In this document: one piece after another, positions 34,091 to 41,727 of the stretch | Layout: each line of letters opens with the position of its first letter | Position numbering within the stretch: position 1 is the stretch's first letter | Assembly (NCBI GenBank): GCA_905188025.1 | Contig: CAJJKI010000002.1 | Location: 83,618-147,617, forward strand | Reading direction: 5' to 3' | Source: an uncultured Eubacteriales bacterium | GTDB lineage: Bacteria > Bacillota_I > Bacilli_A > RF39 > UBA660 | Length of the DNA stretch: 64,000 nt | The notes under the pieces: model-generated | Seen by the model: the letters and a program-made list of their open reading frames with translations, nothing else | Told to the model about the DNA's origin: nothing | Database searches by the model: none | Position numbers and translations under genes: made by a program

Positions 34091-35371
34091 CTACCTTTCT
34101 GTTTTATATTTTTTCATTTTAAAATTAAATATGGAATACAAAGGTCCTATATTAGATATAAATGTTGAAATACAAGCAGCACATATTAGGCTTAATTTGT
34201 TATGGATTTTTTTATTTTCCAGTTTTTCAATAATTTTTATTGTACTTATATAAACGCATATTTGCATAAATGTATAGGAAAACATTGAAATTACAAGTAA
34301 AATAATACTTTTATAATATATACTAATTGCAAACGATAAAATAATAAAGAATGGTAACAATAGCCAGCTTAAATTCATACGAACTCTTTGAAAAAGCCAG
34401 TTTTTACATGAATTGGAAATTTTTTTATCTTTTTTTAAATTACTTTTTATCATCTTGATCCATTGATTAGAAGTTTTATACCAATTAGCATTTTGTTTAA
34501 TTAATACTGATATATTTTTTGGAGTTTCCATGTTTTCAAGACTTAAAACAGGAGTAATTTTAATATTTCTGTTTCTAATAATTGAACTCATATATATGTC
34601 TTCACACCAAAATTTATTATCAAATCCTCCAACTTTTTTAAGTATGTCTAATCTAATATATAATCCGTGTCCGACGACATAAGTATATAATAAATTTGAA
34701 AAAGTTAAAGAATTTATCAAGCCATACTTTATTTCAAAATTACTTTGATAAAGTGCAAATCCCTTCATGATAAATGAAAGATTTCCTAAATTACTAAATG
34801 CATAAGAATATTGCTGTATTATTTCTGGATAGTCTTGGCTTTTGATTATATTCAAGACACTATTTATTGTGTCCAAGTTTGGTCTACTGTCTGCATTATA
34901 TACACAAAAATATGTTTTTTTGCTATTATATTTTTTGTATTCCTTCATTACATAATTTAACTGATCCGCCATTATTCCATCTTTATGTGGATAATGAAAA
35001 AGTTTAACTTTATTTATCTTATTTTCACTAATATATTCATTTACCACATCAAATGTTGTTTTATTTCTTTTTTGCTTGTCCAATAATTGTTCATATTTTT
35101 CTTTTTCTGTTGTCACAATTATTAATTCTATATTATCTTTATCATTTATCAAATTCAAAAAGTAATCTATTGTTTCTTTTATAATGTTTTGTTCTCGTAA
35201 GCAAGGAATGATAATCAATATTTTACAATTTAAAAGTTTATTACTATTTTCATAGATTTTTATACTATTAATTTTTCTTTTTGCTATATATGTTTTCAAT
35301 ATATTCCAAAATGCGCATAAAATTTCTAGAATTATTATTATCCAATAACTTATTAACAATATATCTTTCAT
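34091..35371 (-). CDS. Membrane glycosyltransferase, family 2 (element cargo)
   Basis: About 426 residues. N-terminal membrane segment, then a GT-A domain: IIIPCLREQNIIKETIDYFL opening, VYNADSRPNLDTI as the D-x-D-like metal site, WCEDIYMSS as the ED acceptor motif, and NANWYKTSNQW like the (Q/R)xxRW motif of processive synthases. Two or more C-terminal membrane segments close the protein. Start ATG 35371 overlaps the upstream stop as ATGA; an ATG at 35380 is less likely. Likely builds or decorates a membrane-linked surface glycan. Confidence 0.85.
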   Translation of the reverse strand: MKDILLISYWIIIILEILCAFWNILKTYIAKRKINSIKIYENSNKLLNCKILIIIPCLREQNIIKETIDYFLNLINDKDNIELIIVTTEKEKYEQLLDKQKRNKTTFDVVNEYISENKINKVKLFHYPHKDGIMADQLNYVMKEYKKYNSKKTYFCVYNADSRPNLDTINSVLNIIKSQDYPEIIQQYSYAFSNLGNLSFIMKGFALYQSNFEIKYGLINSLTFSNLLYTYVVGHGLYIRLDILKKVGGFDNKFWCEDIYMSSIIRNRNIKITPVLSLENMETPKNISVLIKQNANWYKTSNQWIKMIKSNLKKDKKISNSCKNWLFQRVRMNLSWLLLPFFIILSFAISIYYKSIILLVISMFSYTFMQICVYISTIKIIEKLENKKIHNKLSLICAACISTFISNIGPLYSIFNFKMKKYKTER

Positions 35372-36021
35372 AAATTCCATCCCTTTTCTTTTGCTAAATT
35401 ATCAATTGCTACACAATAACTATCAATCATGCCACGATTAATAAAAAATTCTTTATCATATTTAGCATCTAGTAAGTCAAAAACCAAAAATGAAACTTTA
35501 ATTTTGAGGTATAAACAAATGGCTAGTCGATGTGCACCATCAATTGGAATGCCTGTTTTACTTATAGGTATTACGGTTGTGCTTAAACCTTTTGTTTTTA
35601 TGGATTCAATTAATGTGTTAAAATTGTCAATAAAATCATCTGGGCTAGATTTACTGCCATCAGGCTCAAAAAAATTATTAAAGGCTTTAATATGGGATAA
35701 ATATATTTTTTTAGCTAAGTCATAATTACTCTTTTCAATGTAACTTTTTACATAAAAATATTTTACATAGACATCATATCTGTAACGAGAGGTTAATTTT
35801 TCGGGGCTACATTCATATACATAATATTGTTTTCTTTTTTTTAGCAATGAATATATATAGTGATTATTAATAAGTTTATTTGCAGCATTTTCGTCTACAA
35901 TTTTGATTAATTTGCTATTTTTTATAGGACTCATATTAATGTCAGTAATAACTATATTGGAACTATTATAAAATTTATCAAATATTATTTTCCCCATATT
36001 AGGTATTTCTTTCGTTTTCAT
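35368..36021 (-). CDS. ParB/sulfiredoxin-fold protein (element cargo)
   Basis: 217 residues. Residues about 145-190 (STTVIPISKTGIPIDGAHRL followed by AICLYLKIKVSFLVFD) carry the ParB/Srx-type 'i.v...g.iidG.HRl.A......i.v' core with the G-A-H-R motif. Proteins with this core include ParB CTPases and Ser/phospho-kinases such as SerK; in surface-polymer clusters similar proteins occur without known function. First gene of the cargo operon. It has a sigma-A promoter 64 bases upstream but only a weak RBS. Confidence 0.65.
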   Translation of the reverse strand: MKTKEIPNMGKIIFDKFYNSSNIVITDINMSPIKNSKLIKIVDENAANKLINNHYIYSLLKKRKQYYVYECSPEKLTSRYRYDVYVKYFYVKSYIEKSNYDLAKKIYLSHIKAFNNFFEPDGSKSSPDDFIDNFNTLIESIKTKGLSTTVIPISKTGIPIDGAHRLAICLYLKIKVSFLVFDLLDAKYDKEFFINRGMIDSYCVAIDNLAKEKGWNL

Positions 36022-36084
36022 ACTTATTTATCACATCCAATATAAATATTTAATCAAGATGATTTAAAACGTTTATTTGGAGGT

Positions 36085-36113
36085 AGTATACAATTTATAT
36101 ACAATTTTGTCAA
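36085..36113 (-). promoter_or_regulatory. Sigma-A promoter of the element cargo operon
   Basis: On the minus strand TTGACA (36113-36108), 17-base spacer, TATACT (36090-36085). The spacer contains the direct repeat ATTGTATA...ATTGTATA, a possible repressor site. This is the only strong minus-strand promoter I see between the left end and the cargo genes. Confidence 0.8.
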
Positions 36114-36304
36114 TATGTATTTTCCTTTAAAAAAAATTGGAATTTTCATTTTTACTATAAAAACAATAAATCTAAAAAAGAAAAAACTCCATTAAAAACG
36201 AAGTTTAGTCTAAAAAATTATATTAAAAAAAGAAGTGTAACAGGTTTAATCTTTATTAAAAACATTTAATGAAAAATCAAACAAGTATGTATGGTTTATA
36301 GAAA

Positions 36305-37222
36305 TTAACATTTAAATATATTGCTTTCGGGTAGTACAACATTAAAGGTACTACCGGGCTCATAAGTTGCCCATATAGCATGATTTCTATTAATAGTTTC
36401 AACACTGTAATTTTGATAGTTAGTAGGAGAGAAGTCTGGTTTGGATGAGATGGCTAATATTTCTCCGTTATTAGGATTCATTACGATAGCCCAAGCTCCA
36501 TCAGCATTATATTTTTGCATAGCATTATTTAATTCTCTTTCTACTGAGGCTTGGATATCATAATCGATAGTTAAATATATATCCATTCCGTTAGTGGGTT
36601 CTTCATAGACGCTACTTTTATCTAGTTTATTTCCTTTTGCATCAGAAAAATATTTGATAGCACCACTTTTACCAGTTAGATATTCATCATACTTTAATTC
36701 TAGTCCTGAGAGGCCTTGATTATCAATACCTACATAACCTATAGTATGTGATAAGAAAGTATCATATGGATAGGTTCTTTTTCCTTCTTTTAAGAGATAG
36801 ACTCCTTCATAATTTAGATCATTTATTTTATCTGCTATATCAAAAGATAGTTGACGACCTTCAGGATGGATTATTTCTACAGATGATGATTTATTGACAT
36901 GTTCACTAATAGCGGTTTCATTAACATTTAATATTTTAGCTAAATCTTTGATGACATCTTCTTTATTTTTTATTTGATTGGGTACTACTACTAAAGATAC
37001 GGTAGTTATATTATCAGCAATAGTAACATTATCATTAGTAAGAATACGACCACGATTAGCTCCAATTACTAAATTTCTACTCCATAAATTATTAGCATAG
37101 TCAGATAACTTGTTATAATCAATTACTTGGATATAGAATACTTTACCAATAATTATAATGAAACAAAATATTATTATTAATAAGATTATTTTTATTCTTT
37201 TATGAATTTGTTTATTAAACAT
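36305..37222 (-). CDS. spoVD: 5' portion of split class B penicillin-binding protein (SpoVD/PBP2B-like)
   Basis: 305 residues as it stands: cytoplasmic basic start, one membrane anchor (IILLIIIFCFIIIIGKVFYI), the N-terminal dimerisation domain (NRGRILTNDNVTIADN, GKRTYPYDTFLSHTIGYVG, GLSGLELKYDEYLTGKSG) and the start of the transpeptidase domain to YEPGSTF. The final 12 residues (NVVLPESNIFKC) are encoded by element DNA. The serine nucleophile is present but its lysine partner, and everything after it, lies at 30522. Start ATG 37222 with GAGGAG upstream. The integrated form therefore encodes an anchored, inactive fragment. Confidence 0.9.
   Translation of the reverse strand: MFNKQIHKRIKIILLIIIFCFIIIIGKVFYIQVIDYNKLSDYANNLWSRNLVIGANRGRILTNDNVTIADNITTVSLVVVPNQIKNKEDVIKDLAKILNVNETAISEHVNKSSSVEIIHPEGRQLSFDIADKINDLNYEGVYLLKEGKRTYPYDTFLSHTIGYVGIDNQGLSGLELKYDEYLTGKSGAIKYFSDAKGNKLDKSSVYEEPTNGMDIYLTIDYDIQASVERELNNAMQKYNADGAWAIVMNPNNGEILAISSKPDFSPTNYQNYSVETINRNHAIWATYEPGSTFNVVLPESNIFKC
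36330..36355. other. Attachment-site junction of the integrative element (cargo end)
   Basis: GGTAGTAC-N10-GTACTACC, a perfect eight-base inverted repeat. One arm belongs to the PBP gene (GGT AGT ACC = G-S-T) and the other to the element, and the centre is exactly the AA (TT on plus) that allows reconstruction of the PBP frame. This is how attB and attP half-sites of a serine integrase are expected to look after recombination. Confidence 0.8.
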
Positions 37223-37377
37223 AAGATCTCCTCAAGAAATTATATTCATATAAAAATGGTTTTAAGACACAAAAAAGAGGCTGACCCCCTAAGGAACAGC
37301 CTCCCAAAAAGAATAAAAAGGGGTTGGCTAGTGTGATACTAGCACCAATTCGTCTAAAATTTGAATTGGTGATTAAT
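37223..37377 (-). promoter_or_regulatory. Structured mRNA leader with internal terminator upstream of the split PBP operon
   Basis: A transcript from the 37378-37406 promoter would contain three hairpins before the RBS: CACCAATTC/GAATTGGTG (37343-37351, 37363-37371), GCTAGT/ACTAGC (37327-37343, sharing a base with the first) and a terminator (37271-37303). An ACCCCT stretch between hairpin 2 and the terminator could pair with AGGGGT in the terminator loop, offering an alternative fold. It does not match a riboswitch or T-box class that I can recognise. Confidence 0.6.
37271..37303 (-). terminator. Attenuator-type intrinsic terminator in the PBP leader
   Basis: GAGGCTG / CAGCCTC (37297-37303 and 37277-37283) followed by TTTTTT on the minus strand, 50 bases before the PBP start codon and downstream of its promoter. 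The position implies attenuation, not the end of another gene. Confidence 0.75.
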
Positions 37378-37406
37378 ATACTAATCGAAAAATGAATATT
37401 TGTCAA
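37378..37406 (-). promoter_or_regulatory. Sigma-A promoter of the PBP-mraY operon
   Basis: Minus strand TTGACA (37406-37401), 17-base spacer, TAGTAT (37383-37378). It starts the leader transcript described above. Confidence 0.7.
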
Positions 37407-37496
37407 TAGGTAAATTAAAAAAATGTAAAAAAAATAATATTAGTTGAAAATAAAGGAAAGATATGGTATTCTTTATATATAAAGTGGGTAGATAAA

Positions 37497-38225
37497 ATGG
37501 AAATGAATGAAGAAAAGAATATAGGAAATAATTTAGAAAAAGGTAAAAAAAAGAAGAACTATATAATAATAGGAGTTATTATAGGTTGTCTTTTACTTAT
37601 AGGGGGAACTTATGCTTTAATTACAGCTAATTTAAGTGTTAATAATGGGAATGTTAATGGAGTTATTGAATGTTTTCAGATTAATTATAATATTGATAAT
37701 GGAGATGGTACTAGTGATATAACTGGAGTTTTACTTCCTACTAAGAATGCTAATGGTGGATTATTTGGAAAGGTTGCTATTGGTGTTAATAGTAGTTGTA
37801 ATGTTACTGGTAAGGGAACTTTATTTTTAGCAATAGAGAGTACTACTTCTTCAATGTTATTGCAAACAGTAGATGCTCATTGTGAGAAGACAGCTACTTT
37901 AGAGACTATGAGTAGTTATACTACTAGTAGTACTTGTACTAGTAATGGAGGTACTTGGGTAACTAATGGTACAGCTTTAAAGTATGCAGTATTTAATAGT
38001 AGTAGTACTACAGGAACAGCTTTGAGTAAGGGATATATTACAGCAGGAGATATTGGTAAAGATGTAACTATTTATAATGGTAGTAGTAATGATGGGTTTA
38101 CGGTTAATGGAACTACTAGTAATTATTATATATATATATGGATGGATGGATATTTAGCTGGAGATGGATATGAGAATTTACCTTTTGGAGGTAGTATTCA
38201 TGCACAAGTAGTACAATCAGACTGA
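37497..38225 (+). CDS. Anchored surface protein, TasA/CalY-like
   Basis: 242 residues. A charged cytoplasmic start rich in Lys, one membrane segment (IIIGVIIGCLLLIGGTYALIT), then a Ser/Thr/Asn-rich beta-type ectodomain with several cysteine pairs. The I-G-G-T-Y-A-L-I boundary resembles SipW-type processing sites of TasA/camelysin-like matrix proteins. Low complexity (runs such as SSYTTSSTCTSNGG) suggests a filamentous or wall-exposed product. Divergent from the PBP operon; ends at the terminator at 38225. Confidence 0.6.
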   Translation: MEMNEEKNIGNNLEKGKKKKNYIIIGVIIGCLLLIGGTYALITANLSVNNGNVNGVIECFQINYNIDNGDGTSDITGVLLPTKNANGGLFGKVAIGVNSSCNVTGKGTLFLAIESTTSSMLLQTVDAHCEKTATLETMSSYTTSSTCTSNGGTWVTNGTALKYAVFNSSSTTGTALSKGYITAGDIGKDVTIYNGSSNDGFTVNGTTSNYYIYIWMDGYLAGDGYENLPFGGSIHAQVVQSD

Positions 38226-38256
38226 GATATTGAGAAAACTTGATATTTCTTTTTTT
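38225..38256 (+). terminator. Intrinsic terminator after the surface protein
   Basis: AGATATTGAG / CTTGATATTT with an AAAA loop (38225-38248, three G-U pairs), then a C and seven T. Confidence 0.6.
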
Positions 38257-38310
38257 CTATATATATGGTACAATGATAGTAAATTTATATGTGACGAGAA
38301 AGGATTTGAG

Positions 38311-39267
38311 ATGATGAAGAATGTAGTAGTAATAGGTGGAGGTACAGGATTATCTACTTTACTTAGAGGACTTAAGTTGTTTCCAATGAATATAACAGCA
38401 ATAGTAACAGTAGCTGATGATGGTTCTTCAACGGGAAGACTTAGAAAGGAATTTGATACTCCAGCTGTAGGGGATCTTAGAAATGTATTAGTGGCTTTAT
38501 CTGAAGTTGAGCCACTAGTAGAGGAACTTTTACAATATAGATTTAATACTTATAGTGATTTGGATAAGCATGCGATGGGTAATTTGCTTTTGACTGCTAT
38601 GTATAATATTACTGGTAGTTTAACTGAGAGTTTGGAGGCTTTATCTAAGATACTTAATATTAAGGGTAGAGTGTTACCTTTTACTGAAGATAAGGCAATA
38701 CTTATGGCACATACTACTGATGGAGAAGTAATTGAGGGAGAGAGTAATATTACTAAGGCTGGTAAACATATTAAGTCAGTTAATTATAAGAATAAAGTAA
38801 AGGTTACTCCACAAGTAATTAAGGCAGTACATGATGCTGATTTGATAATTATAGGTATAGGTAGTTTGTATACTAGTATTATTCCTAATTTATTATCTAG
38901 TGAGATGAAGAGAGCTTTAAAGAATTCTAAGGCTAAGAAAATGTATATTTGTAATATAATGAGTGAGCATGGAGAGACGGATGATTTTAAGGTAAGTGAC
39001 TGTGTAAAACAAATTAATAAGTATGTTGATAAGAATTTTATTGATGTGGTACTTGCTAATAAGACGAATGTTCCTAATGATATATTAGAGTTATATAAGG
39101 AAGAGAAGAGTGCACAGATTATGATAGATAAGGATAATATTAATAAGATGGGAGTTAAATTGATAACAGCTGATTTACTTAGAATAACTGATAAGAAACA
39201 GGTGCGTCATGATAATATTAAGACAGCTTTGGAAGTATTTACTTATTTAACTAGAGGTAGTAAATAA
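38311..39267 (+). CDS. yvcK: YvcK/GlmR-family protein
   Basis: 318 residues. N-terminal nucleotide-sugar-binding loop VVVIGGGTGLSTLLRGLK and VADDGSSTGRLR, and the central DLRNVLVALSE and HAMGNLLLTAM motifs of the CofD-like family. In Bacillus YvcK (GlmR) binds UDP-GlcNAc, stimulates GlmS and steers carbon to cell wall precursors. Start ATG 38311 (GAAAGGA six bases upstream); a longer frame begins inside the preceding terminator. It overlaps the whiA start by one base. The usual upstream gene rapZ (yvcJ) is missing here. Confidence 0.93.
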   Translation: MMKNVVVIGGGTGLSTLLRGLKLFPMNITAIVTVADDGSSTGRLRKEFDTPAVGDLRNVLVALSEVEPLVEELLQYRFNTYSDLDKHAMGNLLLTAMYNITGSLTESLEALSKILNIKGRVLPFTEDKAILMAHTTDGEVIEGESNITKAGKHIKSVNYKNKVKVTPQVIKAVHDADLIIIGIGSLYTSIIPNLLSSEMKRALKNSKAKKMYICNIMSEHGETDDFKVSDCVKQINKYVDKNFIDVVLANKTNVPNDILELYKEEKSAQIMIDKDNINKMGVKLITADLLRITDKKQVRHDNIKTALEVFTYLTRGSK

Positions 39268-40190
39268 TGAGTTTTTCGTTGGATATAAAGAATGAGGTAA
39301 CGAGATTAGATAGTTCAAGAGAGGAATTGATTTCGGAACTGTCTGCTATTGTTAGGAATAGTGCAGTTATTTCTGATAGAGTTACAATATATATAGAAAA
39401 TAATGTAGTAGCTAGAAGAATATTTAAACTGTTTAAGAATGTTTATGATATAACACCAATAGTTACTGTTAGAAAGAAATATTTTAATAATGGATATAGT
39501 TATATACTGATAGTTAAGAGTAGAGTTAAAGAGATATTAGAAGATCTATCTATTGTTAAAGATTCAGAATATTTAGATATTCCTTTAGAATATATTATTT
39601 CGGATGATGATTTGGTGAGGGCTTATTTGAGAGGATTATTTTTAGTGACTGGTAGTATTAATGATCCAAAGACTTCTAGATATCATTTAGAGTTTTTAGT
39701 GGATAAGCTAGATTATGCTAAATTTATATCAAAGATACTTAATGATATGGATCTTAATAGTAGGATTATTACTAGAGAGAAGAAGTATATGATATATATT
39801 AAGGAAGCTGAGAAGATAAGTGATTTTCTTAGAATTATTAAGGCCTATAATGGGGTAATGTATTATGAAGATATTAGGATATATCGTGATCATAAGAATA
39901 TGACTAATAGGCTTAATAATTGTGAACAAGCTAATATGGATAAGATATTTTTTACTGCTAATAATCAACTTAAGGATATAGATAAACTTAGGGAATATGA
40001 TATGATGGATTTAATTGATGATAAGCTAATGATAGTTATTGAATATAGGGAGAAGTATCCGGAAGCTAGTTTGAGTGAACTTAGTAGTGTGATGGAGAGA
40101 GATGGTATAAAGATTACTAAATCAGGACTTAATCATCGTTTTAGAAAAATTAGAGAAATGGTTGAGAATATAGATAATAAAGATAATTGA
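39267..40190 (+). CDS. whiA: WhiA-family DNA-binding protein
   Basis: 307 residues. The N-terminal half resembles a degenerate LAGLIDADG homing-endonuclease fold (SFSLDIKNEVTRLDSSREEL, AYLRGLFLVTGSINDP), the C-terminal half carries the HTH (ASLSELSSVMERDGIKITKSG then LNHRFRKI). WhiA acts in cell division and sporulation control in Gram-positives. Paired with yvcK as in nearly all Firmicutes. Confidence 0.93.
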   Translation: MSFSLDIKNEVTRLDSSREELISELSAIVRNSAVISDRVTIYIENNVVARRIFKLFKNVYDITPIVTVRKKYFNNGYSYILIVKSRVKEILEDLSIVKDSEYLDIPLEYIISDDDLVRAYLRGLFLVTGSINDPKTSRYHLEFLVDKLDYAKFISKILNDMDLNSRIITREKKYMIYIKEAEKISDFLRIIKAYNGVMYYEDIRIYRDHKNMTNRLNNCEQANMDKIFFTANNQLKDIDKLREYDMMDLIDDKLMIVIEYREKYPEASLSELSSVMERDGIKITKSGLNHRFRKIREMVENIDNKDN

Positions 40191-40209
40191 TATTTAGTGA
40201 ATTTTAGTG

Positions 40210-40238
40210 TTGATAAATAGATAAATATTTGATATAAT
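40210..40238 (+). promoter_or_regulatory. Sigma-A promoter of the tyrS T-box operon
   Basis: TTGATA (40210-40215), 17-base spacer, TATAAT (40233-40238). Confidence 0.8.
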
Positions 40239-40244
40239 CTTTTA

Positions 40245-40440
40245 TGAAAGAGATATTAGTATTAAGGATAAAGAAGTAGTTGTTAATGATATCTTGAAGA
40301 GAGTTAGTGGATGGTGAGAACTAATAGATAGTTAATAATGAATTACATATCTTTAGCTAAGCGGGTAATACCGTTATATAATTAAGTTAAATAAAGGATG
40401 GTACCGTCTTTATGACTCCTTTTAGGTATCATTCTTTTTA
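40245..40440 (+). promoter_or_regulatory. T-box leader, tyrosine type
   Basis: The region between the promoter and tyrS has T-box features: a stem I region with GAGAG and GGATGGTGAGAA, a likely specifier TAC in AATTACATAT (40344-40346, Tyr), and the AAAGGATGGTACCG antiterminator box. The terminator arm is GGATGGTACC pairing with GGTATCATTC, followed by TTTTT. Uncharged tRNA-Tyr should stabilise the antiterminator and turn on tyrS and the genes behind it. Confidence 0.85.
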
Positions 40441-40482
40441 TTTATAAATAATATTGAAATAAATAGGAAAGAGGAGATAGAT

Positions 40483-41727
40483 ATGACATTATATGAAGAT
40501 TTAAAATGGAGAGGATTAATTAAGGATATAAGTAGTGATGAACTTATTGATAAGTTAAATAATGATAAGTTGACTTTTTATTGGGGAACTGATCCTACAG
40601 CTGATTCGTTACATTTAGGACATTATTCATCACTTGTTACTGCTAAGAGATTAGCTAAGTATGGACATCAATTTATATTATTAGTAGGAGGGGCTACAGG
40701 GCTTATAGGAGATCCTAGACCTACTGCTGAGAGAGAGATTATTTCTATAGAGACTATTAATAAGAATCTTAATGCTATTAGTAATCAAGTAAAGAGATTA
40801 GTTGATGAAAATACGATATTTGTTAATAATTATGATTGGATGAAGGATTATAGTTTCTTGAATTTTCTTAGAGATGTAGGAAAGTATGTAAATGTTAATT
40901 ATATGTTAGCTAAAGATATTATTAGTAGAAGACTAGATACGGGTATTACTTATGCTGAATTTAGTTATACTTTGATGCAAGGATATGATTTTGTATATTT
41001 GAATAGAAATTATGGTTGTACTTTACAGGCTGCAGGATCTGATCAGTGGGGTAATATTACTACTGGTATAGAGTTAGGTAGAAAGATGGATAATAAGACT
41101 TTATTTGGATTTACAATGCCACTTATATTAGATGCTACTGGTAAAAAGTTTGGTAAGAGTGAAGGAAATGCTCTTTGGTTAGATAAGGATAAGACTAGTG
41201 CTTATAAGATATATCAATATTTGATTAATAGTGATGATAGTAAAGTTATTGAGTATTTAAAGGTATTTACTTTCTTGAGTAAGGAAGAGATAGAAGAATT
41301 AGAGGCTAAACATAAAGAGCATCCTGAGTTAAGGGAAGCACATAAGGCTTTGGCTAGAGAGATTATTACTGATTTACATGGTAAGGATGAATATGAGAAG
41401 GCAGTAATGATGAGTGAAGTATTATTTACAGGAGATTTTAAGAAGTTAGATAAAAATGATCTAGAAGAAGTACTTAAAGGATATAATAAAGTAAATATTG
41501 GAAAAGATAAGAATATAGTAGATATGTTACTTGAGATGGGGGTTGCTTCTAGTAAGAGAGAAGCTAGAGAATTTATTAGTAATAATGCTATTATGATTAA
41601 TGGAGAAAAGATTAATGATCTAGAGTATGTTATTAGTGATAAAGATTTCTTATATGGAAGTTATATTATTGTAAAAAGAGGAAAGAAAAATTATTATATA
41701 GGAATATTAGAGGGTAGTAATGAGTAA
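40483..41727 (+). CDS. tyrS: Tyrosyl-tRNA synthetase
   Basis: 414 residues. Class I HIGH-type motif in DSLHLGHYSS, the tyrosine-binding LMQGYDFVYLNRNYGC and QAAGSDQWGNI segments, KFGKSEG as the KMSKS variant of TyrRS, and a C-terminal S4 domain (ASSKREAREFISNNAIMING). RBS GAGGAG. Overlaps the next gene by eight bases, so a T-box also governs the unusual downstream genes. Confidence 0.97.
   Translation: MTLYEDLKWRGLIKDISSDELIDKLNNDKLTFYWGTDPTADSLHLGHYSSLVTAKRLAKYGHQFILLVGGATGLIGDPRPTAEREIISIETINKNLNAISNQVKRLVDENTIFVNNYDWMKDYSFLNFLRDVGKYVNVNYMLAKDIISRRLDTGITYAEFSYTLMQGYDFVYLNRNYGCTLQAAGSDQWGNITTGIELGRKMDNKTLFGFTMPLILDATGKKFGKSEGNALWLDKDKTSAYKIYQYLINSDDSKVIEYLKVFTFLSKEEIEELEAKHKEHPELREAHKALAREIITDLHGKDEYEKAVMMSEVLFTGDFKKLDKNDLEEVLKGYNKVNIGKDKNIVDMLLEMGVASSKREAREFISNNAIMINGEKINDLEYVISDKDFLYGSYIIVKRGKKNYYIGILEGSNE

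Larger units (their letters stand above)
30522..36343 (-). mobile_element. Serine-integrase element inserted in the SxxK codon run of a PBP gene (about 5.8 kb)
   Basis: The DNA between the two PBP halves. The boundaries are set by the reading frame: the upstream half reads G-S-T-F then departs after AA at 36343-36342, the downstream half resumes at AA 30522-30521, and joining at AA restores TTT AAA ATA ATC (F-K-I-I) with no base gained or lost. Contents (minus strand): ParB/Srx-like gene, glycosyltransferase, P-loop kinase, histidine phosphatase, unknown, 52-aa protein, large serine recombinase. No conjugation, replication or phage structural genes are present. Terminal TTTCGG motifs at both inner ends fit inverted attP arms. 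Precise excision should rebuild the PBP gene. Confidence 0.88.

Noticed and set aside
30522..36343. Prophage
   Set aside because: No capsid, terminase, portal, tail, lysis or replication genes; only a recombinase and cargo.
37215..37406. 63-aa minus-strand ORF upstream of the PBP gene
   Set aside because: It covers the promoter, leader hairpins and terminator; no RBS, no protein-like composition. Annotated as a leader.
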